From: Kutzneria buriramensis
GTDB lineage: Bacteria > Actinomycetota > Actinomycetes > Mycobacteriales > Pseudonocardiaceae
NCBI RefSeq assembly: GCF_003387475.1
Contig: NZ_QUNO01000014.1
Location: forward strand, 186,001 to 250,000
Direction: 5' to 3'
Length of the DNA stretch: 64,000 nucleotides
The position numbers were made by a program, and so were the translations under genes. Below the pieces are notes generated by a model. That model worked only from the letters and a program-made list of their open reading frames with translations. It searched no databases and was not told the DNA's origin. Numbering within the stretch: the stretch's first letter is position 1; every line of letters starts with the position of its first letter. Shown here in pieces: positions 16,288-26,720 of this stretch.

Positions 16288-16823
16288 CGGCGCTGCCAGA
16301 ACCCGCCGCCGTGCGGGGAGACCTTCACCGTGCCGTGCCAGTCGGCGGCGAGGATCTCCCGCATCGCGGCCCGGCGGCGCTCGCTGTCCATCCGGTCGAT
16401 GAACAGGACGCCGTCGAGGTGGTCGGTCTCGTGCTGGAGGCAGCGCGCCAGGAAGCCGTCGCCGACGATTTGCAAAGCGTCACCGTGCATGGTGTAGCCC
16501 TTGGCGACGACGTTCATCCGGCGCTTGGTGTCGAAGTACAGGCCGGGCATGGACAGGCAGCCCTCCGGTCCGTCCTGTTCCTGTTCGTCCGGGAACTGCA
16601 GCGTCGGATTGACCAGGTGGCCCCGCGTCCCCATCACGTCGAACACGAACACGCGGCGGCCGATTCCCAGCTGTGGCGCGGCAAGTCCGGAGCCCTGCTG
16701 GTCGTCGAGCGTGTCGTGCAGGTCCTTGACGAGGCGCCGCAGCTCCGCGTCGAAGTCGGTGATCGGGGCGGCGGGCTCGGTCAGCACGGGGTCGCCGAAC
16801 AGGCGCACGGGCAGCACGGTCAT
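16284..16823 (-). CDS. def: Peptide deformylase
   Basis: 179 aa from ATG 16823 (MTVLPVRLFGDPVL); the longer frame runs through the operator and the divergent gene and is not used. Motif 1 GSGLAAPQLG, motif 2 EGCLS (Cys89) and motif 3 HETDHLDG (His131, Glu132, His135) are all intact, so it should be an active metal-dependent deformylase removing formyl-Met from nascent proteins. No fmt gene is adjacent. It is divergent from a small HTH regulator across a perfect 31-bp operator, which suggests regulated, possibly accessory, expression. Confidence 0.95.
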   Translation of the reverse strand: MTVLPVRLFGDPVLTEPAAPITDFDAELRRLVKDLHDTLDDQQGSGLAAPQLGIGRRVFVFDVMGTRGHLVNPTLQFPDEQEQDGPEGCLSMPGLYFDTKRRMNVVAKGYTMHGDALQIVGDGFLARCLQHETDHLDGVLFIDRMDSERRRAAMREILAADWHGTVKVSPHGGGFWQRR

Positions 16824-16850
16824 GGCGTCGAGGCTAGGGTCGTTGACGGT

Positions 16851-16881
16851 CACTTTGCAAACAACTACTGTTTGCAAAGTG
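16851..16881. promoter_or_regulatory. Perfect 13-5-13 palindrome between def and its divergent HTH regulator
   Basis: CACTTTGCAAACA (16851-16863), ACTAC, then TGTTTGCAAAGTG (16869-16881). The arms are exact complements. The last three bases are the GTG start codon of the HTH gene, and the left arm ends 28 bases from the def start. Binding would block both genes, so this is a strong candidate autoregulatory operator and core promoter region. Confidence 0.8.
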
Positions 16882-17364
16882 GACAACCATCCCGTGCGCG
16901 AGGCGCTGCTGGAGCTGCTGCGCACCCGTGCCGAGCTGACCTCCGCCGACGCCGCCCGCGAACTCGGCGGCAACACCGGGCTCTACTCGTTCCACCTGCG
17001 CAAACTCGCCGAGCAGGGCCTCGTCGAGGACGTGCCCGGCAGCACCGGTCGGGCCCGTCCGTGGCGGCTGAGCACCGGCGCGCCGGTTCCCGCGGAGCTG
17101 GGGGAGCTGAACCGCCGGCTGGAGGACGAGAGTTACCAGCGCTGGCAGGAAAACCGTGCGCACGCGCCCGCGGCCTGGCGTCAGGACGAGGCGTTCAGCG
17201 AGGTCGTCTACCTCACCCCGGACGAGATGGCCGCGATGGGCGACGCCATCCGCTCGATGATCACCCTGTTCCGCCACCGCGAGACCCTGCCGGCCGCCCG
17301 GCCCTCGGACGCCGCCCCGGTCGCCGTCGTCGCCCGCCTCTTCCCGATGCTCGACCCCTCCTGA
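16879..17364 (+). CDS. Small winged-helix regulator divergent from def
   Basis: 161 aa. The N-terminal HTH (REALLELLRTRAELTSADAARELGGNTGLYSFHLRKLAEQGLVEDV) resembles ArsR/helix-turn-helix_20 regulators. The C-terminal half is helical (SYQRWQENRAHAPAAW) and has no metal-binding Cys. The start is GTG 16879, inside the right arm of the palindrome, with no Shine-Dalgarno sequence, so the message may be leaderless. It probably represses itself and def; the effector is unknown. Confidence 0.8.
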   Translation: MDNHPVREALLELLRTRAELTSADAARELGGNTGLYSFHLRKLAEQGLVEDVPGSTGRARPWRLSTGAPVPAELGELNRRLEDESYQRWQENRAHAPAAWRQDEAFSEVVYLTPDEMAAMGDAIRSMITLFRHRETLPAARPSDAAPVAVVARLFPMLDPS

Positions 17365-17378
17365 TTTCCCGACTCCGA

Positions 17379-17433
17379 TGCAGGGAAGGACGCCTTACCC
17401 TCGTTCAGCGCGGGTAAGGCGTCCTTCCCTGCA
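17379..17433. repeat. Dispersed hairpin repeat, copy 1 (22-bp perfect arms)
   Basis: The left arm 17379-17400 and right arm 17412-17433 are exact inverted copies around an 11-base loop. The arm begins TGCAGGGAAGGACGCCTTAC. A second copy with the same arm sequence lies at 54678-54734. It sits 14 bases after the stop of the HTH gene and right before a gene remnant. Such elements could act as rho-independent-like terminators or mobile palindromes; no T-tract follows. Confidence 0.75.
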
Positions 17434-17742
17434 CTGGTCTCCGCCGGATACGAGGCGAGCTGTCGGCGGCTGCTGGACGGTGGCTACGAGTCGATGTACG
17501 TGGTCGCGGCCCTGGCCACCGCGGTCCTGGCCGAGGTCGACGGGCACGCCGCCGAGTCCGCGCGGCGGCTGGGAGCGGTGGACGGCTGGCTGCACAAGGC
17601 CGGGGTGATCCTCGATCCCGACGACGCCGAGGAGCGGGAGGCGCTCCGCGACCGCCTGGTCGGGCAGCTCGGCGCCGACGCTTTCGCGGTCGCGGGCAAC
17701 GCCGGCGCCGAGCTGGACCTTCCCGAGCTACTCAGCAACTGA
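17434..17742 (+). pseudogene. Probable C-terminal remnant of a large AfsR/LuxR-type regulator
   Basis: An open frame without a convincing start: ATG 17494 is the only one and lies inside a helix-like stretch. The translation (RRLLDGGYESMYVVAALATAV ... SARRLGAVDGWLHKAGV ... ALRDRLVGQLGADAF) resembles the TPR tail of large ATPase regulators, where LLGAAEALR, P.ER..Y and LG.EAFA.AW recur. The hairpin repeat abuts its 5' end. A functional small protein starting at 17494 (82 aa) cannot be excluded. Confidence 0.4.
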
Positions 17743-17748
17743 AGTCGC

Positions 17749-18210
17749 TCAGCAGTTGAACACCCGCAGCCAGGTCGCGTCGGCGCCGGGCTCGTCGTTG
17801 GTGTTGGCCTGCGTCGCCACCCATTCGCCGCCGTTGTGCAGGACGACGGCGCCCTTGTTGTAGCCGGTGTTCGGCTGCCACTGCCCCGCCTTGCAGACGC
17901 CGTCCAGCGTGACGGTGTCGTTCGGCGTGGTGACGGGCGGTGGCGCCGTCGTCTTCGGCGGCGCGGCCGGGGACTTCACGGGCGCCCGTGACGTCGTGGT
18001 TGTCGTTGCCGCGGTGGTGGTGCTGGTCGGCGCGGACGTCGTGGTGCTGGTGGTCGTCGTGGTGGTGGCGGATGCGCTCGTGGTCGTGAACGGCGCGGGT
18101 TCGGCGACCGGATCGGGCGATCTGGTCAGCGCCCAGAGCAGCATGAGCGAGCAGCACGCCGCCAACACGGCGGCGGTGACGATCACGATTCGGGTCTGCC
18201 GGCGGGTCAT
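17749..18210 (-). CDS. Membrane-anchored or secreted protein with Thr-rich linker and CBM5/12-like domain
   Basis: 153 aa from ATG 18210. One N-terminal hydrophobic segment (RIVIVTAAVLAACCSLMLLWAL) is followed by about 70 residues rich in Thr, Ser, Ala and Pro. The C-terminal module begins VCKAGQWQPNTGYNKGAVVLH, and WVATQANTNDEPG and WLRVFNC follow. The W..NT.Y..G..V pattern and the paired Cys match the small chitin/cellulose-binding fold of families 5 and 12. There is no catalytic domain, so it is likely a surface polysaccharide-binding protein. Confidence 0.78.
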   Translation of the reverse strand: MTRRQTRIVIVTAAVLAACCSLMLLWALTRSPDPVAEPAPFTTTSASATTTTTTSTTTSAPTSTTTAATTTTTSRAPVKSPAAPPKTTAPPPVTTPNDTVTLDGVCKAGQWQPNTGYNKGAVVLHNGGEWVATQANTNDEPGADATWLRVFNC

Positions 18211-18308
18211 CCGCACGGTCCGGTCGGCGGTACGATGTAGCTCAACTGGGTGACCTCCACGGCGGCGCACCCTACTCCTTCCGGCGGCCGACCCTGCCGG
18301 GGGATGGT

Positions 18309-19616
<1,308 letters not shown>

Positions 19617-19634
19617 TCACAATTCCGGTCTGCC

Positions 19635-19653
19635 TGTTCGGGTGCCCCGAACA
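19635..19653. promoter_or_regulatory. LysR-type palindrome TGTTCGGGTGCCCCGAACA between dgdA and its regulator
   Basis: This is a perfect inverted repeat with 8-bp arms around TGC, containing the T-N11-A core expected for a LysR-type site. It lies 11 bases upstream of the regulator ATG and 57 bases upstream of dgdA, the place of an autoregulatory and activating operator. Confidence 0.7.
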
Positions 19654-19664
19654 ACAATGGCGGC

Positions 19665-20543
19665 ATGCTGAACCCGTGGCGCCTGCGCCTGCTGAGCCGG
19701 CTGGACACGCTGGGGACCATTCGCGCCGTCGCGCAGGACTCCAACCTGAGCGCGTCGAGCGTGTCGCAGCAGCTGGCCGTGCTGGAGGCCGAGACCCGCA
19801 CCCAGCTGCTGGAACGCACCGGTCGCCGGGTTCGCCTGACGCCCGCCGGGCAGCTGCTGGCCCGGCGGGCGCGGGCCATCCTCGACCACATGGACACCGT
19901 CGAGGCCGAGCTGCGGGGCCTCGACGGCGAACCCGCCGGCCTGGTACGGCTCGGGGCGTTCCAGAGCGCCATCCACACCCTCGCCGTGCCCGCCGTGACC
20001 CGGCTCGATCACCCGCGGCTGGAGGTCGAGCTCCTGGAGCTGGAGCCGCACGCCAGCATCCCCGCCCTGCGCCGCGGCGACGCCGACATCATCGTCACCA
20101 CCACCGACTTCGTCGAACTGCCGCTGGGGCCCGACCTCGACATCGTGCCGCTGGCCACCGACCCCGTCGTGCTCGTCGCCTCGCCCGACCGGCACATCCC
20201 GGGCGGCCCCGCCGTCCTCTCCTCGTACGCGGGCGAGCCCTGGGCACTGGACATTCCCCAGTCGTACATGGCGAATCTGACCCTGCGCCTGTGTCGCGAG
20301 TCCGGCTTCGAACCGCGGGTCGTGTGCCGGTTCAGCAACTACCTCATGACGCTGCAACACGTCGAGGCCGGGCTGTCCATCACCCTGCTGCCGGGGCTTG
20401 CGGTGGATCCCCGGTACCGGCTGGTGACCCGGGAACTCGCCACCCCTGTCACCCGGACGATTGCCGCCGTCGTGCGGCGTGGCTCACCGCCACGGGCAGC
20501 CGTCAACGCCGTGTTGAATTCTCTGCGGCAGATCAGGCTATGA
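19665..20543 (+). CDS. dgdR: LysR-family regulator, DgdR-like
   Basis: 292 aa from ATG 19665. The N-terminal winged helix reads RLLSRLDTLGTIRAVAQDSNL and SASSVSQQLAVLEAETRTQLLERTGRRVRLTPAG. The C-terminal part is a periplasmic-binding-like co-inducer domain (VRLGAFQSAIHTLAVPAV ... LPGLAVDP). It is divergent from dgdA with a perfect palindrome between them. By analogy it senses dialkylglycines and controls dgdA. The symbol is given on context, not on alignment. Confidence 0.75.
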   Translation: MLNPWRLRLLSRLDTLGTIRAVAQDSNLSASSVSQQLAVLEAETRTQLLERTGRRVRLTPAGQLLARRARAILDHMDTVEAELRGLDGEPAGLVRLGAFQSAIHTLAVPAVTRLDHPRLEVELLELEPHASIPALRRGDADIIVTTTDFVELPLGPDLDIVPLATDPVVLVASPDRHIPGGPAVLSSYAGEPWALDIPQSYMANLTLRLCRESGFEPRVVCRFSNYLMTLQHVEAGLSITLLPGLAVDPRYRLVTRELATPVTRTIAAVVRRGSPPRAAVNAVLNSLRQIRL

Positions 20544-20556
20544 GAGGCTTCCTCAC

Positions 20557-21408
20557 GTGGATATTCCCGCTCGTCGGTGGCTGATCGTCGCCGGCGTGAG
20601 TGTCGTCGTGGCCGTGCTGGTCTACGTTTTCGCGGTGTTGACGGCCACCGGCCAGTCGCTGGAGAACGCCGCGCTGCGCGGGGCCGATCAGTACGGCGAC
20701 ACGGCACGGAACGCAGCCGACACCAACCTCGGGCAGATCACCGTTTACTCGCTGGCTTGTGCGGTGATTGCCGTTGCGGTGATCGGATTGTTGCGGCGGC
20801 GGTGGGAGCTTGCGGTGGCGGCGGTAGGGGTGATCGTCGCCGGACAAGTCGTGACGCAGGGGTTGAAACGGTACGTGCTGCCGCGCCCGGGATTGGTGCC
20901 TTTGGTCGGGCACTATGCGGAGAACAGTCTGCCCAGTGGTCATACGACGATCGCCATGACGGTGTTGTTCGCGGCGCTGATCGTCGCGCCGTATCGGTGG
21001 CGTGGTGTGGCGCTGTTCTTGTTTCTGGGCTGGGCGGCGAGTATCGGGTCGTACACCGTGACGGCGAAGTGGCACCGGCTGTCCGACACATTGGCGGCCG
21101 ACGCCATTTCGCTGGCGCTGGCGTGCATCGCGTCGTGGTGGCTGGCCCGGTGCGGATTGGTCCACCGATACGAGGGCAGGCGGCGGATCCCGCGCGTCCT
21201 GATCGTCGTGTTCACCGCGCTGGCCGGGCTGACCGCGCTGGCACTGGGCCTGTTGCTGCTGATCGTCCCGCTGTCGCGATACGGCCTGGACGACGTGCTG
21301 CGCAACGAGACCTGGGACGTCTACCTGGTGGCGCAGTCGCTGGCGTCGGCCGGCTCGATCGCCGCGGCGCTGGTGTTCCTGGCGACCTGGCGGCGAAAGA
21401 GGACCTAG
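20557..21408 (+). CDS. PAP2-family membrane phosphatase
   Basis: 283 aa from GTG 20557, 13 bases after the LysR stop. The three phosphatase motifs are present: KRYVLPRP, PSGHTT, and SYTVTAKWHRLSD. About six to seven membrane helices surround them. Family members dephosphorylate lipid phosphates such as undecaprenyl pyrophosphate or phosphatidic acid on the outer face. Its stop shares CTAG with the convergent SARP gene. The substrate is not determined. Confidence 0.88.
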   Translation: MDIPARRWLIVAGVSVVVAVLVYVFAVLTATGQSLENAALRGADQYGDTARNAADTNLGQITVYSLACAVIAVAVIGLLRRRWELAVAAVGVIVAGQVVTQGLKRYVLPRPGLVPLVGHYAENSLPSGHTTIAMTVLFAALIVAPYRWRGVALFLFLGWAASIGSYTVTAKWHRLSDTLAADAISLALACIASWWLARCGLVHRYEGRRRIPRVLIVVFTALAGLTALALGLLLLIVPLSRYGLDDVLRNETWDVYLVAQSLASAGSIAAALVFLATWRRKRT

Positions 21409-22775
21409 CGCACGAACACGAGGCGGTCGCGCATGGCCTCGGCGGCCAGGGCGGCGACGAGGCCACGGGCGATGAGGTCGTCGACGGAGGTGAAGCCGCC
21501 GACGAGCTCCCGGTCCGACACGATGCGAACGGCCTGGTCCGGGGTGAAGCCGCCGAGCGAGCTGAGCACGTCCTCGGGCACGGAGTTGACGTCGACGAGG
21601 CCGCCGTCGTCGTAGCGGCGGGGGAGGTCCGGGCGGCCGATGCGGAGCTCGCGGGCAAGGCCGGGGTCGGTGGCGAGCAGGCGGCGGGCCTCGGCGCGGC
21701 GGGAGCGGTTGGCGACGGCCTCGCGGACGGCGGGGTCCTTGCGGCGGCGTAGTTGCGGGCGTACGAGCAGGCCGTGGCCGGTGCCGCCCAGCCAGGGCAC
21801 GAGCATCAGCAAGGTGACGGCGGTGGGGTGGTCCTTGACCGCGAAGGCAGCGACGACGGTGCCGGCGTAGCCGCCGGTGGACGCCCACAGCGGCCAGCCA
21901 CGGAGCTTGGTGGCGGTGGCCAGGAAGGCGGCCCACGTCAGGAAACCGACGCTGAGCAAGGGAACCGCGACGAGCCACCAACCGGTCAGAGCCGGGACGG
22001 CCTTCGAGGGAGCCGGAGCCGACAGCAGCAGGGACGGGTCGGCGGCGAGCATGCGGTCGTGCAGGTTCCGCAGTTCGTCGCCGGGCTCGATGCCCAACTC
22101 CTCGGACAGCTGCCGGCGGGTGTCGCGGAACGCGGCCAGCGCCTCGGCCTGCCGGCCGGAACGGTACAGGGCCAGCATCAGCAGCGCCCGCAAGCGTTCG
22201 CGGTACGGGAACTGGACGGTGAGCTGACGGAGTTCGCCGACGGCGGCGGCGTGGCGGCCGAGCCCCAGTTCGAGGTCGATGCGGTCCTCGAGGGCGTTGG
22301 CGCGGGTCTCGTCCAGGCGCGCACGTTCGACGTCGAACACGGGACCGTCGAGGCCGGCCAGCGCGGGACCGTGCCACAGCGACAATGCCTCCCGCAGGGC
22401 ATCGACCGCCTGCGCCGCAGGCAGCGACCGGGCGTGCTCGACCCGGGCCTGGAAATCGGTGGCGTCCAGGGAAGACGCGTGCAGGGTGTAGCCGGCGTCG
22501 GTGAGCGTCACCAGCTGACCCGCTGTGCGAGGCGTGCGCTCGGGTTCGAGGACCTTGCGCAGCCCGGCGACATGCTTCTGCACCACGTTGGGGCCGTTGA
22601 CGGGCGGGTCGTCGGGCCACACGGCGTCGATGATCGCGGCGGTCGACGTCGGCCGCCCGGCGTGCAGCAGCAACACCGCCAGCACGGCCCGCTGCTTGCC
22701 CGGCCCCAGATCGAGCTCCCGGCCGCCCCGCAGTGCCCGCACCGGCCCGAGCACCTCGAAGCGCAGCTCGGTCAC
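21405..22775 (-). CDS. SARP-type regulator fused to membrane segments and a helix-hairpin-helix domain
   Basis: 456 aa from GTG 22775 (MTELRFEVLGPVRALRGG). Residues 1-95 are an OmpR-like DNA-binding domain and 95-245 a BTAD helical domain (SLDATDFQARVEHAR, ALSLWHGPALAGL, LRALLMLALYRSGRQAEAL), together the SARP core. Instead of ATPase and TPR parts there follow three to four membrane helices (about 255-345) and a C-terminal ComEA-like HhH (VDVNSVPEDVLSSLGGFTPDQ). A membrane-tethered SARP is unusual. Phased heptamers in its upstream region are likely its own binding sites. Confidence 0.82.
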   Translation of the reverse strand: MTELRFEVLGPVRALRGGRELDLGPGKQRAVLAVLLLHAGRPTSTAAIIDAVWPDDPPVNGPNVVQKHVAGLRKVLEPERTPRTAGQLVTLTDAGYTLHASSLDATDFQARVEHARSLPAAQAVDALREALSLWHGPALAGLDGPVFDVERARLDETRANALEDRIDLELGLGRHAAAVGELRQLTVQFPYRERLRALLMLALYRSGRQAEALAAFRDTRRQLSEELGIEPGDELRNLHDRMLAADPSLLLSAPAPSKAVPALTGWWLVAVPLLSVGFLTWAAFLATATKLRGWPLWASTGGYAGTVVAAFAVKDHPTAVTLLMLVPWLGGTGHGLLVRPQLRRRKDPAVREAVANRSRRAEARRLLATDPGLARELRIGRPDLPRRYDDGGLVDVNSVPEDVLSSLGGFTPDQAVRIVSDRELVGGFTSVDDLIARGLVAALAAEAMRDRLVFVR

Positions 22776-22809
22776 GTCTTTCCTCCCCCGTCCGACGCTG
22801 GCAGCAAGG

Positions 22810-22849
22810 TAGCAGTCGCACGGCAGTGCCACGGCAGTTCGCCGGCAGT
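22810..22849. promoter_or_regulatory. Four heptamers (Y-R-GCAGT) at exact 11-bp period: SARP operator
   Basis: TAGCAGT at 22810, then CGGCAGT at 22821, 22832 and 22843. The spacing is exactly 11 bp, one helical turn, which is the arrangement bound by AfsR/SARP OmpR-like domains. It lies between the SARP gene start (22775) and the lipoprotein start (22908), so it may serve both. Confidence 0.75.
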
Positions 22850-22907
22850 CGCGCCGGCCAACCTGGTTCCGGGGGAAACAACCAGGCACGGAGAGGTACG
22901 AACGACA

Positions 22908-23411
22908 ATGCGCAAAGCGATCGCTGTGGTGGCGCTGGTGCTGGCCGGAGCGACGGCGTGCGGGTCGCTGGACGACCACGCCGCCGCGCCCAGCCAGGCG
23001 GCGAACACGGTGGCCAAGTTCGGCCAGCCGATCAAGGTGACGGGCTCGCAGGGGGCGACCGCGGAGGCCACGGTCCTGACGGTCACCGCGCAGGCCAAGG
23101 GGCAGGGGGACATCGCGGAGGCGCCGGCCAACGGCCAGTACTCGGTGATCGACGTGCAGATCAAGGGCACCGGCGGCTCGTTCCCGACCAACCCGCTCTA
23201 CCTGCACTACCAGGCCGCCGACGGCAAGACCTACGACCAGAACGCCGGCAACGCCATGACCGCCGGCTTCAGCCCGGAGCTGCCGGTCGGCAGCGTGCCG
23301 AGCGGGCAGTCGGCGCGGGGCGTGGTGGCCATCGACACGCCGGCGGGGCAGCCGAAGTCGATCCAGCTCACCAACGAGCTCGGCGACGTCATCGCCACCT
23401 GGCAGCCGTAG
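22908..23411 (+). CDS. Secreted lipoprotein with DUF4352-like beta-sandwich domain
   Basis: 167 aa. The signal peptide AIAVVALVLAGATACGS ends in a lipobox-like GATAC, giving a lipid-modified Cys18. The rest resembles immunoglobulin-like DUF4352/telomeric-repeat-factor-like lipoproteins (KFGQPIKVTGSQGATAEATV, YSVIDVQIKGTGG, LPVGSVPSGQSARGVVAID). The function is unknown. It is divergent from the SARP-membrane fusion and shares the phased heptamer region, which suggests it is a target. Confidence 0.82.
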   Translation: MRKAIAVVALVLAGATACGSLDDHAAAPSQAANTVAKFGQPIKVTGSQGATAEATVLTVTAQAKGQGDIAEAPANGQYSVIDVQIKGTGGSFPTNPLYLHYQAADGKTYDQNAGNAMTAGFSPELPVGSVPSGQSARGVVAIDTPAGQPKSIQLTNELGDVIATWQP

Positions 23412-23427
23412 ATCCGGGCAGCCGTGA

Positions 23428-24942
<1,515 letters not shown>

Positions 24943-24953
24943 AGCTCCGCTTC

Positions 24954-25712
24954 TCAGTCGCTCAGGGCACGGGAGATGGCCTCGGCCGCGCTGGCCACCT
25001 GACTGACCAGGGCCGGCTTCGCACGGCTGGCCGAGTCGCAGATCCGGTCCACCGACCCGGAAATCCCGATCGCGCCGACGACCAGGCCGCCGGGGGCGCG
25101 GATCGGCGCGGCGATGCTGGCCTCGCCCGGCAGGTACTCCTCGGCGTCGTTGGCCCAGCCGGCCGCGCGCACCTGGGTGAGGACGCGTTCCAGCGACTGC
25201 GGCGTGACGATCGTGCGGCGGGTCAGCGAGGTGAGCTCGCGTCGCCTCGTCGCGGCCGACAGGTCGGCGTCGTAGGCCAGCAGCACCTTGCCGAACGCGG
25301 TGGCGTGCAACGGAAGCATCGCCCCGATGCCCAGCGTCTGCATCGTGTCGTCGGGGCGGAAGACGTGGTGCACCACCAGCACCGCGCCGTCGTGGTGCAC
25401 GCCGATGCGCACCTCCTGGCCGCTGCGGGCGGCCAGCGCGTCGGCCCAGTTGAGCGATCGCGAGCGCAACTCGTTCGCGTCGAGGTAGCTTGTCCCCAGG
25501 TGCAGCAGGGCCGCGCCGAGCCGGTAGCGGCCGGTCTCCTCGTCCTGCTCGACGAAGGCGACCCGCTGCAGGGTGCGCAGGATGCCGTGCGCGGTGCCCT
25601 TGGGCAGGCCCAGCGACGCGGCGACCTCGGCCAGGCCGTACTCGCCGGAGCCGCGGGCCAGCAGCCGCAGCATGGCGGCGGCTCGCTCGATGGACTGGAT
25701 GGGCCCGGGCAC
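24954..25712 (-). CDS. IclR-family regulator of the glycerol locus (GylR-like)
   Basis: 252 aa from GTG 25712 (MPGPIQSIERAAAMLRLLA), the usual start of this family; upstream in-frame codons lack a ribosome site. The winged helix reads YGLAEVAASLGLPKGTAHGILRTLQ. The effector domain contains RIGVHHDGAVLVVHHV, LHATAFGKVLLA and GEASIAAPIRAPGG. In Streptomyces GylR, of this family, represses the glycerol operon and responds to glycerol-3-phosphate. Here the gene sits between two oppositely oriented glycerol kinases and probably controls both. Confidence 0.88.
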   Translation of the reverse strand: MPGPIQSIERAAAMLRLLARGSGEYGLAEVAASLGLPKGTAHGILRTLQRVAFVEQDEETGRYRLGAALLHLGTSYLDANELRSRSLNWADALAARSGQEVRIGVHHDGAVLVVHHVFRPDDTMQTLGIGAMLPLHATAFGKVLLAYDADLSAATRRRELTSLTRRTIVTPQSLERVLTQVRAAGWANDAEEYLPGEASIAAPIRAPGGLVVGAIGISGSVDRICDSASRAKPALVSQVASAAEAISRALSD

Positions 25713-25746
25713 GGTGCCGACGCTAACCAAACGACGGCCTTGTCGG

Positions 25747-25859
25747 CAATGTCGAACGCTCCTCGACCGAGGTCGCCCCGTCGGGGGACCGTGAGCGGCC
25801 GTTGTCGCCGGAGCGTAATCGGTCGACCACGCGGTGACCGGCGTCACCGTTCGACATTG
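25747..25859. promoter_or_regulatory. Paired inverted sites CAATGTCGAACG ... CGTTCGACATTG in the iclR / glpF intergenic region
   Basis: CAATGTCGAACG at 25747-25758 and its exact complement CGTTCGACATTG at 25848-25859 flank about 90 bases of the divergent promoter region. TCGACCG repeats next to both. Each copy is placed near one of the divergent transcripts, as expected for an IclR-type repressor acting on both. Confidence 0.65.
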
Positions 25860-25952
25860 TCGACCGCACCCCGTTGAGCGCGCCGTTTTCGCTGCCTACG
25901 TTCCCCTCACTCACTGGGGGTGGGTAGCCGTTCAACGACGAATGGAGGGGAC

Positions 25953-26705
25953 GTGGCTCTGGGAGCGGTGTTCCTCAGCGAGGTGCTCGGCACCGGCATG
26001 CTGATTCTGCTCGGCGCCGGTGTGGTGGCGAACGTGTTGCTGACCAAGTCGAAGGGCTTCGACGGTGGTTGGCTGCTGATCAACTTCGGGTGGGGCCTGG
26101 CGGTGATGGCCGGCGTGTACGTGGCGTACAAGTCCGGCGCGCACCTCAACCCGGCCGTGACGATCGGCATTCTCAGCAGCGGGGCGAGCAACTACGCCCC
26201 GGGCGTGGCGGTGAGTTTCGGTTCGACCCTGGTGTACCTGGCCGGCGAGATGCTCGGCGCCTTCCTCGGCGCCTGCGCGTGCTGGCTGGCGTACAAGAAG
26301 CACTTCGACGAAGACCCGGACGAAGGCAAGAAGCTGGCGGTGTTCTCCACCGGCCCGGCGATCCGCAGCTACGGCTGGAACCTGCTGACCGAGGTCATCG
26401 GCACCTTCGTGCTGGTCTTCGTGATCCTGGCGTTCGGCAAGACGCCCTCGGGCCTGGGCCCGCTGGCCGTGTCCATGCTGGTGATCGGCATCGGCGCCTC
26501 CCTCGGCGGCCCCACCGGCTACGCCATCAACCCGGCCCGCGACCTCGGCCCGCGCATCGCGCACGCCATCCTTCCGTTGCGGTACAAGGGCAAGGACGCC
26601 TCCTCCGAGCCGAAGAACTCCGACTGGAGTTACGCCTGGGTGCCGGTCGTCGGCCCCCTGCTCGGCGGCGTCATCGCCGGTGTCGCTTCCCACATCGTGT
26701 TCTGA
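25953..26705 (+). CDS. glpF: Glycerol facilitator / aquaglyceroporin
   Basis: About 250 aa. It has two NPA boxes (HLNPAVT and AINPARDLGPR), six helices and the long extracellular loop before helix 6. The Asp after the second NPAR is the hallmark of glycerol-conducting channels. The start is taken as GTG 25953 (MALGAVFLSEVLGTG), although GGAGGGG lies only two bases upstream; GTG 25968 or an earlier start at 25920 is possible. It is the first gene of the glpF-glpK-glpD-amidohydrolase operon. Confidence 0.92.
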   Translation: MALGAVFLSEVLGTGMLILLGAGVVANVLLTKSKGFDGGWLLINFGWGLAVMAGVYVAYKSGAHLNPAVTIGILSSGASNYAPGVAVSFGSTLVYLAGEMLGAFLGACACWLAYKKHFDEDPDEGKKLAVFSTGPAIRSYGWNLLTEVIGTFVLVFVILAFGKTPSGLGPLAVSMLVIGIGASLGGPTGYAINPARDLGPRIAHAILPLRYKGKDASSEPKNSDWSYAWVPVVGPLLGGVIAGVASHIVF

Positions 26706-26720
26706 TCGGAGAGAATCGTC

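Noticed and set aside
17378-17608. Plus-strand frame starting MQGRTPYPRSARV
   Set aside because: Its start lies inside the hairpin repeat and the frame is not the one resembling a regulator tail.
20533-22908. 791-codon minus-strand frame
   Set aside because: It runs antisense to the PAP2 gene and out of frame through the SARP gene; the Arg/Pro/Gly-rich translation has no domains.
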